This document shows positions 1 through 6,671 of a DNA stretch of 64,000 bases, piece after piece; the stretch's first letter is position 1; every line of letters begins with the position of its first letter. Both the position numbers and the translations under genes were made by a program. The notes under the pieces were generated by a model. That model was not told the DNA's origin, ran no database searches, and was given only the letters and a program-made list of their open reading frames with translations. The stretch comes from Flavivirga spongiicola. Lineage in GTDB: Bacteria > Bacteroidota > Bacteroidia > Flavobacteriales > Flavobacteriaceae. The stretch covers positions 1,213,001 to 1,277,000 of the forward strand of contig NZ_JAUOEO010000001.1 of the NCBI RefSeq assembly GCF_030540825.1, read 5' to 3'.

Positions 1-895
1 CTGTAGTGTTAGGTGTCCAATTATGGTCATAGCCTTCTAACCAGCCATAGGGTCCATAATCTATAGTTTGCCCAAGTATAGACATGTTATCTGTGTTCAT
101 AACACCATGTACAAAACCAACACGTTGCCAATGAATAAGCATCTCTAAAGTACTATCTAAAACAGCTTCAAAAAACTTTAAATACGTTTCTTTAGAAGGC
201 TTCCCTAAATGTGCAAAATGATGCTTAATTGTGTAATCTACAACTGCTTTTAACGTCTCTTCATCTTGTTTTGCTGCAAATATTTGATAATTACCAAAGC
301 GTAAAAAGCTTGTTGCTACCCTGCAAACAATAGCCCCTTTTTCATAAGCCGCATTTCCATCATATAGCATATCTCTCAATACTTCATCTCCTGATAATGC
401 TAATGACAATGCTCTTGTTGTAGGCACACCTAAATGATGCATCGCTTCACTACACAAATACTCACGAACAGAAGACCTCAATACTGCCAAACCATCAGCT
501 GTACGCGAATATGGTGTTTCTCCCGCTCCTTTTAATTGTATTGCCCATAGTTTATTATTATGCTCAACCTCAGCCAAATTAATCGCGCGACCATCCCCTA
601 ATTGTCCTGCCCAATTACCAAATTGATGTCCTCCATAACACATGGCATAAGGTGTTGTATTTGGCAATACACTATTCCCTGTAAACACCTTTAGAAATGA
701 TGCACTATTAACTTCTTTTTCAGACAAACCTAAAGCAGATAGCATTTCGGGAGAAACATGCAGCAATTCTGGTTTTTTCGTTTTTTTAGGTGTTACATAC
801 GAGAAACAAGCTTTTTTTACCTGTCTTCTAGAATTCTCAAGAGTCGGATCTGCTGGTAATTCTTTTGTAAATGTATCTTTTACGTTAAGTTGCAT
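1..895 (-). CDS. selO: Protein adenylyltransferase SelO (3' part cut by window edge)
   Basis: My own translation from the ATG at 895-893 gives 298 codons without a stop up to the window edge, so the C-terminus is missing (the family is usually about 480-520 residues). Diagnostic SelO segments are present in order: GGHQFGNWAGQLGDGRAI, then QLKGAGETPYSR, then a run with LRSSVREYLCSEAM, then HGVMNTDNMSI followed by DYGPYGW. SelO is a pseudokinase-fold enzyme that transfers AMP from ATP to protein hydroxyl groups; in E. coli its reported targets include redox and central-metabolism proteins, and it is tied to oxidative-stress resistance. It is the last gene of a six-gene minus-strand run, starting 16 bp after the stop of the Grx-GNAT gene. 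Its company of glutaredoxin, redoxin and Msr genes fits that role. Identification is secure; targets in this organism are unknown. Confidence 0.95.
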   Translation of the reverse strand, partial: MQLNVKDTFTKELPADPTLENSRRQVKKACFSYVTPKKTKKPELLHVSPEMLSALGLSEKEVNSASFLKVFTGNSVLPNTTPYAMCYGGHQFGNWAGQLGDGRAINLAEVEHNNKLWAIQLKGAGETPYSRTADGLAVLRSSVREYLCSEAMHHLGVPTTRALSLALSGDEVLRDMLYDGNAAYEKGAIVCRVATSFLRFGNYQIFAAKQDEETLKAVVDYTIKHHFAHLGKPSKETYLKFFEAVLDSTLEMLIHWQRVGFVHGVMNTDNMSILGQTIDYGPYGWLEGYDHNWTPNTT

Positions 896-911
896 TATGT
901 TGTCTTTCTAT

Positions 912-1445
912 CTAATATTCAATAATTTTATTCCACTTCTCACTTCTAGAAACAACGGCTTTTATATAACTACAAACCACTACAGCCTTGTAACATTCAT
1001 TAGTAAGTTGTTCTAATGTTTTTTCTACCAATACTTTGCCAATGCCTCGTCCTCTTAAATGATAAGGCACTTCAGAGTGTATAAGATACATTTTATTATC
1101 ACGTAACTGGTAATCTATTTTTGCGTTTTCTCCATTAATATCTAATGTAAAACGCTTATTTTCTTTATCGTGAATTATATCTAACCTACTCGGGATTAGT
1201 TTATTTAGCCATTTTTCTAAATCTTCTTTATACGGATTTCTTAATTTCTTTTCACCAATGGTTATAGTTGGAAAATTAAGCTTTCTATTTTCATAAAGGT
1301 TACGCAATTCTTCGGCATGGTCTTTATTTTTTTCTACATCTAAAAACTGATATGGCAATTCAGTTTTGTCTAATAAAATTTTATAATAATTTGTTTTATG
1401 ACAACCCGCAGCTCCATATAATTTTATGGTTGGAATACGATTCAT
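912..1445 (-). CDS. Glutaredoxin-like domain fused to GNAT acetyltransferase
   Basis: This 177-residue protein has two parts. Residues 1-80 look like a glutaredoxin fold: a beta strand IKLYGAAGC, a single Cys (C15, followed by HKT instead of a CxxC), LPYQFLDVEK, and a cis-Pro region NFPTITIG. Residues about 84-177 resemble a small YjdJ-type GNAT domain, with the acetyl-CoA binding segment YHLRGRGIGKVLVEKTL. With only one Cys in the active-site loop, any redox role would be monothiol. The gene lies 2 bp after the redoxin stop and 16 bp before selO, so it is almost certainly co-transcribed. The fusion suggests an acetyltransferase recruited to, or sensing, thiol state, but the substrate is unknown. 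Domain assignment is by eye and the GNAT half is the firmer of the two. Confidence 0.75.
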   Translation of the reverse strand: MNRIPTIKLYGAAGCHKTNYYKILLDKTELPYQFLDVEKNKDHAEELRNLYENRKLNFPTITIGEKKLRNPYKEDLEKWLNKLIPSRLDIIHDKENKRFTLDINGENAKIDYQLRDNKMYLIHSEVPYHLRGRGIGKVLVEKTLEQLTNECYKAVVVCSYIKAVVSRSEKWNKIIEY

Positions 1446-1447
1446 TT

Positions 1448-1936
1448 TTAAAGTGTTTTTAAAAACTCTATAGCAGCGTCTGGGTTTAAATGAAAATCGC
1501 TAAACACGACATTATCATGCTTATCTATAAATAAAAACCATGGTGTTCCTCCTGTTTTATAATTAAACATGATATTAGATCCTGACCTTCCATAATCTCC
1601 TGGATCATGTCCAAATGGTATTTTTAAATCATACTGCTTTTGGGTTTCTACTATTTTTTCATAAGTATTGGAATCATGTCCTTCAAAAACAGTCTGTACT
1701 GCTAAGAAAGCAACCTCATCGTTATCTTTTAAAGCTTCCACCATTTTCTTTAAATCTGGCAAACCTTTACTATGACATCCTGGACACCAACTTTGAAAAC
1801 AATAGACTACTTTGAATTTGCCCTTAAAGTCTGAAAGCTTAATGGCTTCTGTTTTATTCCCCTCAGCGTCAACCCATTGATTCACATCAAATTCCGGAGC
1901 TTTAAATACTTGTTTTTCTTCTGCTTGATTTGACAT
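1448..1936 (-). CDS. Thioredoxin-fold redoxin (TlpA/AhpC-TSA type)
   Basis: The 162-residue protein has a thioredoxin-fold core with a CPGC active site (Cys51-Cys54 in QSWCPGCHSKGLPDL) preceded by the strand KVVYCF, and a later cis-Pro loop at GGTPWFLF. There is no signal peptide (start MSNQAEEKQVFKAPEF), so it should act in the cytoplasm, unlike secreted TlpA or ResA proteins. It is likely a thiol-disulfide reductant or thiol peroxidase partner of the thioredoxin reductase fusion encoded 36 bp upstream. Two base pairs separate it from the next gene. The exact substrate class, peroxide or protein disulfide, cannot be decided from sequence alone. Confidence 0.85.
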   Translation of the reverse strand: MSNQAEEKQVFKAPEFDVNQWVDAEGNKTEAIKLSDFKGKFKVVYCFQSWCPGCHSKGLPDLKKMVEALKDNDEVAFLAVQTVFEGHDSNTYEKIVETQKQYDLKIPFGHDPGDYGRSGSNIMFNYKTGGTPWFLFIDKHDNVVFSDFHLNPDAAIEFLKTL

Positions 1937-1972
1937 TTTATTGCCCTTTCTTTTAAATATTTATACCACTCT

Positions 1973-3379
1973 TTATTTTAAATAATTTCTAATCCCATAA
2001 CTCGCCAAAACCCCTTCTCCAGTAGCAGCTGCTACTTGAGCGATGGCGCCTTCTCTACAATCACCTGCAGCAAATATGCCATTTACTGAGGTTTCTGCTA
2101 AACCTGTAGTTTGAATAAACCCTCTATTATCAAGGTTTACAATATTTTTAAACGATTGTGTATTTGGAATTAACCCAATAAAAATGAATACACCGTCTGC
2201 CTCTATAACAGATGCTTCATTAGTGTCATTATCTTTTACTTTTAAACCTTTAAATAGTCCTTTTTCATCTGAAATAAACTCTAGTGAATTCTTATTCATA
2301 TATGTCGAAATATTCTCTATAGTATCCAATTTTTCTACATAGGTTTCTGATGCGGAAAAATTTTCAGATCGATGTACTATTTTGACACTTTTACAGAATC
2401 CTGCTAAAAAGATACCTTCTTCTAATGCCGAATTCCCACCGCCAATCACAATAATATCCTTGTCTCTATAAAAAGCACCGTCACAAGTGGCACAAAAATG
2501 AATTCCAGAGCCTATTAACTCTTCTTCATTAGGAATACCTAATTTCCGATATGTAGAACCCGTAGATAATACAACCGATTTTCCTAAAAATGTTGTGCTT
2601 TTTGTTTTTATTGAGAATATATCATCTTGTTTTTCAATAGCAATAACTTCTTCTCCTGTTTTAATAACGGCTCCGTATGTTTTTGCTTGTTCTTCCATTT
2701 TCTCCATTAATTTAGGGCCTGAAATAGATTGAAATCCTGGGTAATTTTCAATTTTTTCAGTCAAAAAAGCATTTCCTCCAATAGTAGACTTTTCTAATAT
2801 CAAGGTGTCAAAACGGTCTCTTTGCGCATATATAGAAGTTGTTAATCCTGCTGCTCCACCTCCAATAATTATGGTATCAAAAATTTTATGTTCCTTCTCA
2901 ACGTTTATTGAAAGCAACTCTGTTAGCTTAACATTATCTGGGTTTGTATATGGAATATCATCAATTAAAATGGTTGGAATAGTTCGTTTCCCATTATTAA
3001 TCTCCTCAACCTTTTGAGTGGCCCAATCGTATTTATCTACATCAATAAATTCAAAGTTAATGCCATGATCTCTCAAAAAGCTTTTGGCTCTCTTGCAATC
3101 TGGACACCAATCGGCCCCAAATAGTTGTACTCTGCCTGTTTCATTAATTCCTAAAACTGAAGCTAACTCAACATTATCAGGATTTGTATACGATTTGTTT
3201 TTAATTATAAGGGTTGGAATAATTCGCTTTCCATTATTAATTGCTTCTACTCTAGCTGTTGCTTCCTTATCTAAGTCTACATCTATAAAGGTATATGCAA
3301 CATTATTTTCCTTTAAATAAGCTTTAGCTCTTCTGCAATCTGGACACCAATCGGCTCCATAAAGTAAAATATCATTCAT
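1973..3379 (-). CDS. Grx-Grx-thioredoxin reductase triple fusion
   Basis: This 468-residue protein begins with two tandem glutaredoxin-like domains (about residues 1-78 and 82-160). Each has the same WCPDC active site (Cys12/Cys15 and Cys92/Cys95) and a repeated IPT..I cis-Pro segment. From about 166 to the end it is a low-molecular-weight thioredoxin reductase: FAD-binding GGGAAGLTT near 173, redox pair CATC (Cys296/Cys299), NADPH-binding VIGGGNSALEEG near 311, and GIFAAGDCR near the C-terminus. It probably passes electrons from NADPH through FAD to the attached glutaredoxin domains without a free thioredoxin. The gene lies between msrA and the redoxin, both plausible clients. The two Grx modules look like an internal duplication. 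Single Grx-TrxR fusions are known; the doubled head is the unusual part. Confidence 0.93.
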   Translation of the reverse strand: MNDILLYGADWCPDCRRAKAYLKENNVAYTFIDVDLDKEATARVEAINNGKRIIPTLIIKNKSYTNPDNVELASVLGINETGRVQLFGADWCPDCKRAKSFLRDHGINFEFIDVDKYDWATQKVEEINNGKRTIPTILIDDIPYTNPDNVKLTELLSINVEKEHKIFDTIIIGGGAAGLTTSIYAQRDRFDTLILEKSTIGGNAFLTEKIENYPGFQSISGPKLMEKMEEQAKTYGAVIKTGEEVIAIEKQDDIFSIKTKSTTFLGKSVVLSTGSTYRKLGIPNEEELIGSGIHFCATCDGAFYRDKDIIVIGGGNSALEEGIFLAGFCKSVKIVHRSENFSASETYVEKLDTIENISTYMNKNSLEFISDEKGLFKGLKVKDNDTNEASVIEADGVFIFIGLIPNTQSFKNIVNLDNRGFIQTTGLAETSVNGIFAAGDCREGAIAQVAAATGEGVLASYGIRNYLK

Positions 3380-3439
3380 TAGTTTTAGTGTTTAAAAAAT
3401 AGACTTCCAAACACATACTGTTTGGAAATCTATTTATTT

Positions 3440-3979
3440 CTATTTTAATTTATCTGCGTGAAGCTTACGCAGTTTTGCCAATTTAGGCGTAATAACGAAA
3501 CTACAATAGCCTTGTTCTTGATTATTGCTGTAATAGTCTTGATGTTCTCTTTCGGCTTCATAAAACACATCTAAAGGACTAATTTCTGTAACCACAGGAT
3601 TTTCATAATAAGGAGTCATTTCCTTTAAAACAATCTCAGCAATCTCTTTTTGCTTTTCATTATGATAATAAATCACCGATCGGTATTGTGTGCCTCTATC
3701 TGCTCCTTGTCGATTCAAGGTTGTGGGATCGTGAGTTGTCATGAAAATAACTAACAGCTCTTCATAAGAAATTGTATGAGCATTAAACATTACTTGTATC
3801 ACTTCCGCGTGCCCTGTTAATCCTGAACAAATTTCACGATATGTTGGATGTCCTGGAACATTCCCTCCAGAATAACCAGACACTACTTTTTCTACACCTT
3901 TTACTTCTTGAAACACAGCTTCTGTACACCAAAAACAACCACCACCAAATGTGGCTAACTCTAAATTTTTATTTGCCAT
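3440..3979 (-). CDS. msrA: Peptide methionine-(S)-S-oxide reductase MsrA
   Basis: The 179-residue protein carries the MsrA signature FGGGCFWCTEAVFQEVKGV near the N-terminus, with catalytic Cys15, followed by VSGYSGG, HAEVIQV and DPTTLNRQGAD..TQYRS. It reduces the S epimer of methionine sulfoxide in proteins and free Met. No signal peptide is present, so it is cytoplasmic. Its start overlaps the end of msrB by 11 bp (3969-3979), an arrangement that suggests translational coupling. The thioredoxin-reductase fusion 60 bp downstream would supply reducing power. Length and motifs are normal for the family. Confidence 0.97.
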   Translation of the reverse strand: MANKNLELATFGGGCFWCTEAVFQEVKGVEKVVSGYSGGNVPGHPTYREICSGLTGHAEVIQVMFNAHTISYEELLVIFMTTHDPTTLNRQGADRGTQYRSVIYYHNEKQKEIAEIVLKEMTPYYENPVVTEISPLDVFYEAEREHQDYYSNNQEQGYCSFVITPKLAKLRKLHADKLK

Positions 3980-4430
3980 TGATTGTCTCCTTTTCCAATT
4001 GCATAGATTCAGAATTTATACAATACCGTAACCCACTGGGGTCTGGACCATCTGGGAATACATGCCCCAAATGCGCATCACAGGTATTACACATCACTTC
4101 TACTCGTACCATCCCAAATGCTGTATCTCTTTCATACTTAATAGCATTTTCTTTAATAGGTTGTGTAAAACTGGGCCAACCCGTTCCTGAACTAAATTTA
4201 ATAGTAGAATCAAACAAAGGCGCATCACAACAGACACAGTTATATTTACCTGCATCATGTGTACTACAAAGTGCACCACTATGAGGGCGCTCCGTGCCTT
4301 TTTGTCTGGTAATTCTAAATTGTTCTGGGGTTAATTGAGTGCGCCATTCTCCATCTGTTTTTTCAACACGTCTGTCTGGAGTTGGATTTCCATTTACAGA
4401 AAAGTTGATTACTTCTTTCCAAGTTAGCAT
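3969..4430 (-). CDS. msrB: Peptide methionine-(R)-S-oxide reductase MsrB
   Basis: The 153-residue protein has the two zinc-binding CxxC pairs of MsrB (NCVCCDAPLF and CNTCDAHLGHVFPDG), the SGTGWPSF motif, and the catalytic Cys in GLRYCINSESMQ. It repairs the R epimer of methionine sulfoxide and complements MsrA, whose gene overlaps its 3' end. It is the first gene of the six-gene minus-strand operon that ends with selO, so the operon promoter should lie in 4431-4759. There is no signal peptide. Identification is secure. Confidence 0.97.
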   Translation of the reverse strand: MLTWKEVINFSVNGNPTPDRRVEKTDGEWRTQLTPEQFRITRQKGTERPHSGALCSTHDAGKYNCVCCDAPLFDSTIKFSSGTGWPSFTQPIKENAIKYERDTAFGMVRVEVMCNTCDAHLGHVFPDGPDPSGLRYCINSESMQLEKETINGK

Positions 4431-4759
4431 AATAATGTTTCCTTTCTTTTTTAAATTAAAAACTCAAGATGAGTCCAATATTAATATGCTTTTACCTTAA
4501 TACTAGTCTAATCTAAGTTTAATTCCTTACAACCTGAGTTCGACGTAAGGAAAATGAGGCTGTTTACATAAGATCCTGCATCATATGCTTACTCGGACAA
4601 GTGATTTTATAGGTCTCTGAAACATATTCAAATCTATTAATTTCAAGCTAAAAGTCAATAAACATAAATGTAAAGTAACATTGAAATATACGACAAAATA
4701 TAGCGTTTACTCTTCATTAATTAAAGTTTAGTATTTTTACTGAAAATCATTTCTTTTCT
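4431..4759. other. Divergent intergenic region between the msr-selO operon and the HD gene
   Basis: This 329-bp gap separates two divergently transcribed units and must hold both promoters. I see no convincing ORF, tRNA or strong hairpin. A purine-rich AAAGGAAA stands a few bases before the msrB start on the minus strand. No clean TAnnTTTG box could be placed, so no promoter is called. Confidence 0.4.
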
Positions 4760-5968
4760 ATGGACAATCTTATTGCTGAAGCAGAAAAATATGTCATTCA
4801 ATATTTAAATGATAATCTTGATAACAAGTTTGTTTATCATAATTTATCACATACACAAAATGTAGTCAAAAAAGCTAATGAACTGGCTGAGCTTGCAAAT
4901 TTAAAAGAAACAGACAAATCACTTTTACTATTAAGCGCTTGGTTTCATGACACTGGTTACACCAAAAGCATAGATAATCATGAAGCTGAAAGTGTGAAAA
5001 TTGCGGACGCTTTTCTAAAAGAGCACAACGTGTCTGAAAACGATATAAAAAGTATATCCGATTTGATTTTAGCTACTAAAATGAAATACGAGCCAAAAAA
5101 TGAACTGGAAAAAACAATAAGGGATGCCGATTGTGCTCATATAGGAAGCAAAAAATTTGGCGACATTACCGAGCTTCTTAGAAAAGAATGGGAGCTTGCT
5201 TGCAACAAGACACTCAGTGATGAAGAATGGCTAAGTATGAATATTGATTTTCTATCTAATGATCATAGATTCTATACTAATGAAGCTTCCGCAAAGTGGG
5301 ATAAAGTAAAGAGTAAAAACCTAGCACAGTTATTAAAAGCTCAAAATAAGCTAAAGCAGGACAGCACCAAATTAAAGTATAAAAAAGAAGAGTTAAGTTT
5401 AAAAAAAAACAAAGTCGCATTACCAGAACGAGGTATTGAAACCATGTTTAGGGTGACTCTTAAGAACCACATCACTTTAAGTAATATTGCAGATACGAAG
5501 GCTAATATTTTATTATCGGTTAATGCTATAATTGTATCTTTAGTCCTTTCTAACTTAGTTTCAAAATTAGACAATCCTTCAAACCAATATTTAATTGTTC
5601 CCACAATTATTTTTGTATTGTTTACAGTTATATCTATTGTGCTATCCATTTTAGCTACTCGCCCAAATGTTACAAGCGGTAAGTTTACTAAAAATGATGT
5701 TGCTAATAAAAAAGTTAACTTATTGTTTTTTGGTAACTTTCATAAAATGAGCCTTAAAGACTTTGAATGGGCCATGGGTGAAATGATGCAGGATAGAGAT
5801 TATCTTTATTCTTCTATGAAAAAAGATCTATATTTTCTCGGATTGGTTTTAGATAAAAAATATAAAATACTACGACTCACCTATAGCGTTTTTATGGTAG
5901 GTATTATAGTGAGTGTTCTTTCTTTTGCTATTGCATTTCAATTTTTTTCTGGTACTACTGCTGTATAA
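4760..5968 (+). CDS. HD-domain phosphohydrolase fused to Pycsar-effector-like membrane domain
   Basis: This 402-residue protein has an N-terminal HD metal-dependent phosphohydrolase domain (about 1-190). His31 lies in HNLSHTQNVV, the HD pair is in AWFHDTGY (63-64), another His follows in IDNHEAESV, and an Asp is in IRDADCAHIG. A charged, probably coiled linker (about 195-225) leads to a C-terminal domain resembling the Pycsar effector/DUF5706 family: TMFRVTLKNHITLSNIADTK, then ANILLSVNAIIV, followed by three predicted membrane segments (about 250-268, 280-300, 375-395). In Pycsar anti-phage systems such PycTM domains are triggered by cCMP or cUMP and damage the membrane. Here the effector domain is tied to a potential nucleotide hydrolase, and no cyclase gene is adjacent. 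It ends 18 bp before the pentapeptide gene. Domain calls are by recognition; a defence role is inference. Confidence 0.8.
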   Translation: MDNLIAEAEKYVIQYLNDNLDNKFVYHNLSHTQNVVKKANELAELANLKETDKSLLLLSAWFHDTGYTKSIDNHEAESVKIADAFLKEHNVSENDIKSISDLILATKMKYEPKNELEKTIRDADCAHIGSKKFGDITELLRKEWELACNKTLSDEEWLSMNIDFLSNDHRFYTNEASAKWDKVKSKNLAQLLKAQNKLKQDSTKLKYKKEELSLKKNKVALPERGIETMFRVTLKNHITLSNIADTKANILLSVNAIIVSLVLSNLVSKLDNPSNQYLIVPTIIFVLFTVISIVLSILATRPNVTSGKFTKNDVANKKVNLLFFGNFHKMSLKDFEWAMGEMMQDRDYLYSSMKKDLYFLGLVLDKKYKILRLTYSVFMVGIIVSVLSFAIAFQFFSGTTAV

Positions 5969-5986
5969 TTAAATTTCGAAACACCA

Positions 5987-6547
5987 TTGATTGAAAATAA
6001 AGATTTTGAAGATCTAAACTATTCAGAAAAACCTTTAGACAAGGGAGAATATGAAGATTGTAGATTTACAAACTGTAATTTTGTGAATGTCGATTTATCA
6101 AACATGTCTTTTACAGACTGTCAGTTTACCGATTGCCATTTTAGTTTAACCAATATAAATCACTCGGTACTTAATGATGTTTCCTTTTCTAATTGCAAAT
6201 TATTAGGCATTCATTTTAATAACTGTGACGATTTATTTTTATCTATTTCTTTTGATAATTGCAATCTAGAACTTTCCGTATTCTATAATCTAACCTTAAA
6301 AAAAATGCTTTTTAAAAACTGTAATTTAACAGGAGTAGATTTTACTGAAACCAATTTAACAGGAGCTACTTTTCAAAACTGTAATTTAAAGAATGCTCTT
6401 TTTCAAAATACAACACTGGAGCGTGTTAACTTTAATACAGCTTACAATATATCGCTAGACCCCGAAAACAACAGAATGAAGCATGCTAAATTTTCAAAAG
6501 AAAATATTGCAGGATTACTGAGTAAGTATCAAATTAAAATAACTTAA
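5987..6547 (+). CDS. Pentapeptide-repeat protein
   Basis: The 186-residue protein is built of repeats of the form C-x-F-x-x-C (for example DCRFTNCNF and DCQFTDCHFS), then more canonical NLTGVDFTETNLTGATF blocks, predicting a right-handed quadrilateral beta helix. The frame opens with a TTG at 5987; no in-frame ATG occurs before residue 40, and the first repeats would be lost if the later Met were used, so TTG is preferred. It follows the HD/PycTM gene by 18 bp and is probably co-transcribed. Cys at the inner repeat position is unusually frequent. Function is unknown: pentapeptide proteins range from gyrase protectors to scaffolds. Confidence 0.85.
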   Translation: MIENKDFEDLNYSEKPLDKGEYEDCRFTNCNFVNVDLSNMSFTDCQFTDCHFSLTNINHSVLNDVSFSNCKLLGIHFNNCDDLFLSISFDNCNLELSVFYNLTLKKMLFKNCNLTGVDFTETNLTGATFQNCNLKNALFQNTTLERVNFNTAYNISLDPENNRMKHAKFSKENIAGLLSKYQIKIT

Positions 6548-6566
6548 TTCCTGCGAAGGCAGGAAT
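6547..6566. terminator. Short perfect hairpin after the pentapeptide gene
   Basis: ATTCCTGC-GAAG-GCAGGAAT forms an 8-bp stem with a 4-nt loop, starting on the last base of the stop codon at 6545-6547. The same arms recur at 6652-6671 with loop CTCC, so the two hairpins bracket the convergent 3' ends of this gene and the GAF gene. The sequence is also part of a dispersed repeat family (another copy near 62085-62101), so it may be a REP-like element serving as a bidirectional terminator. No U-tract follows. Confidence 0.6.
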
Positions 6567-6651
6567 CTCATTAAATATTAAACGGAGACATTTTTCCACG
6601 CATTGCGAATTGCATCGTTACACTAAGGAAAGTAGTATTTAGAGGTAACAG

Positions 6652-6671
6652 ATTCCTGCCTCCGCAGGAAT
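6652..6671. terminator. Matching hairpin at the 3' end of the GAF gene
   Basis: ATTCCTGC-CTCC-GCAGGAAT ends one base before the GAF gene stop codon (6672-6674, minus). Stem identical to the one at 6547-6566, loop different. Likely termination or mRNA 3'-end protection for the convergent pair. Confidence 0.55.
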
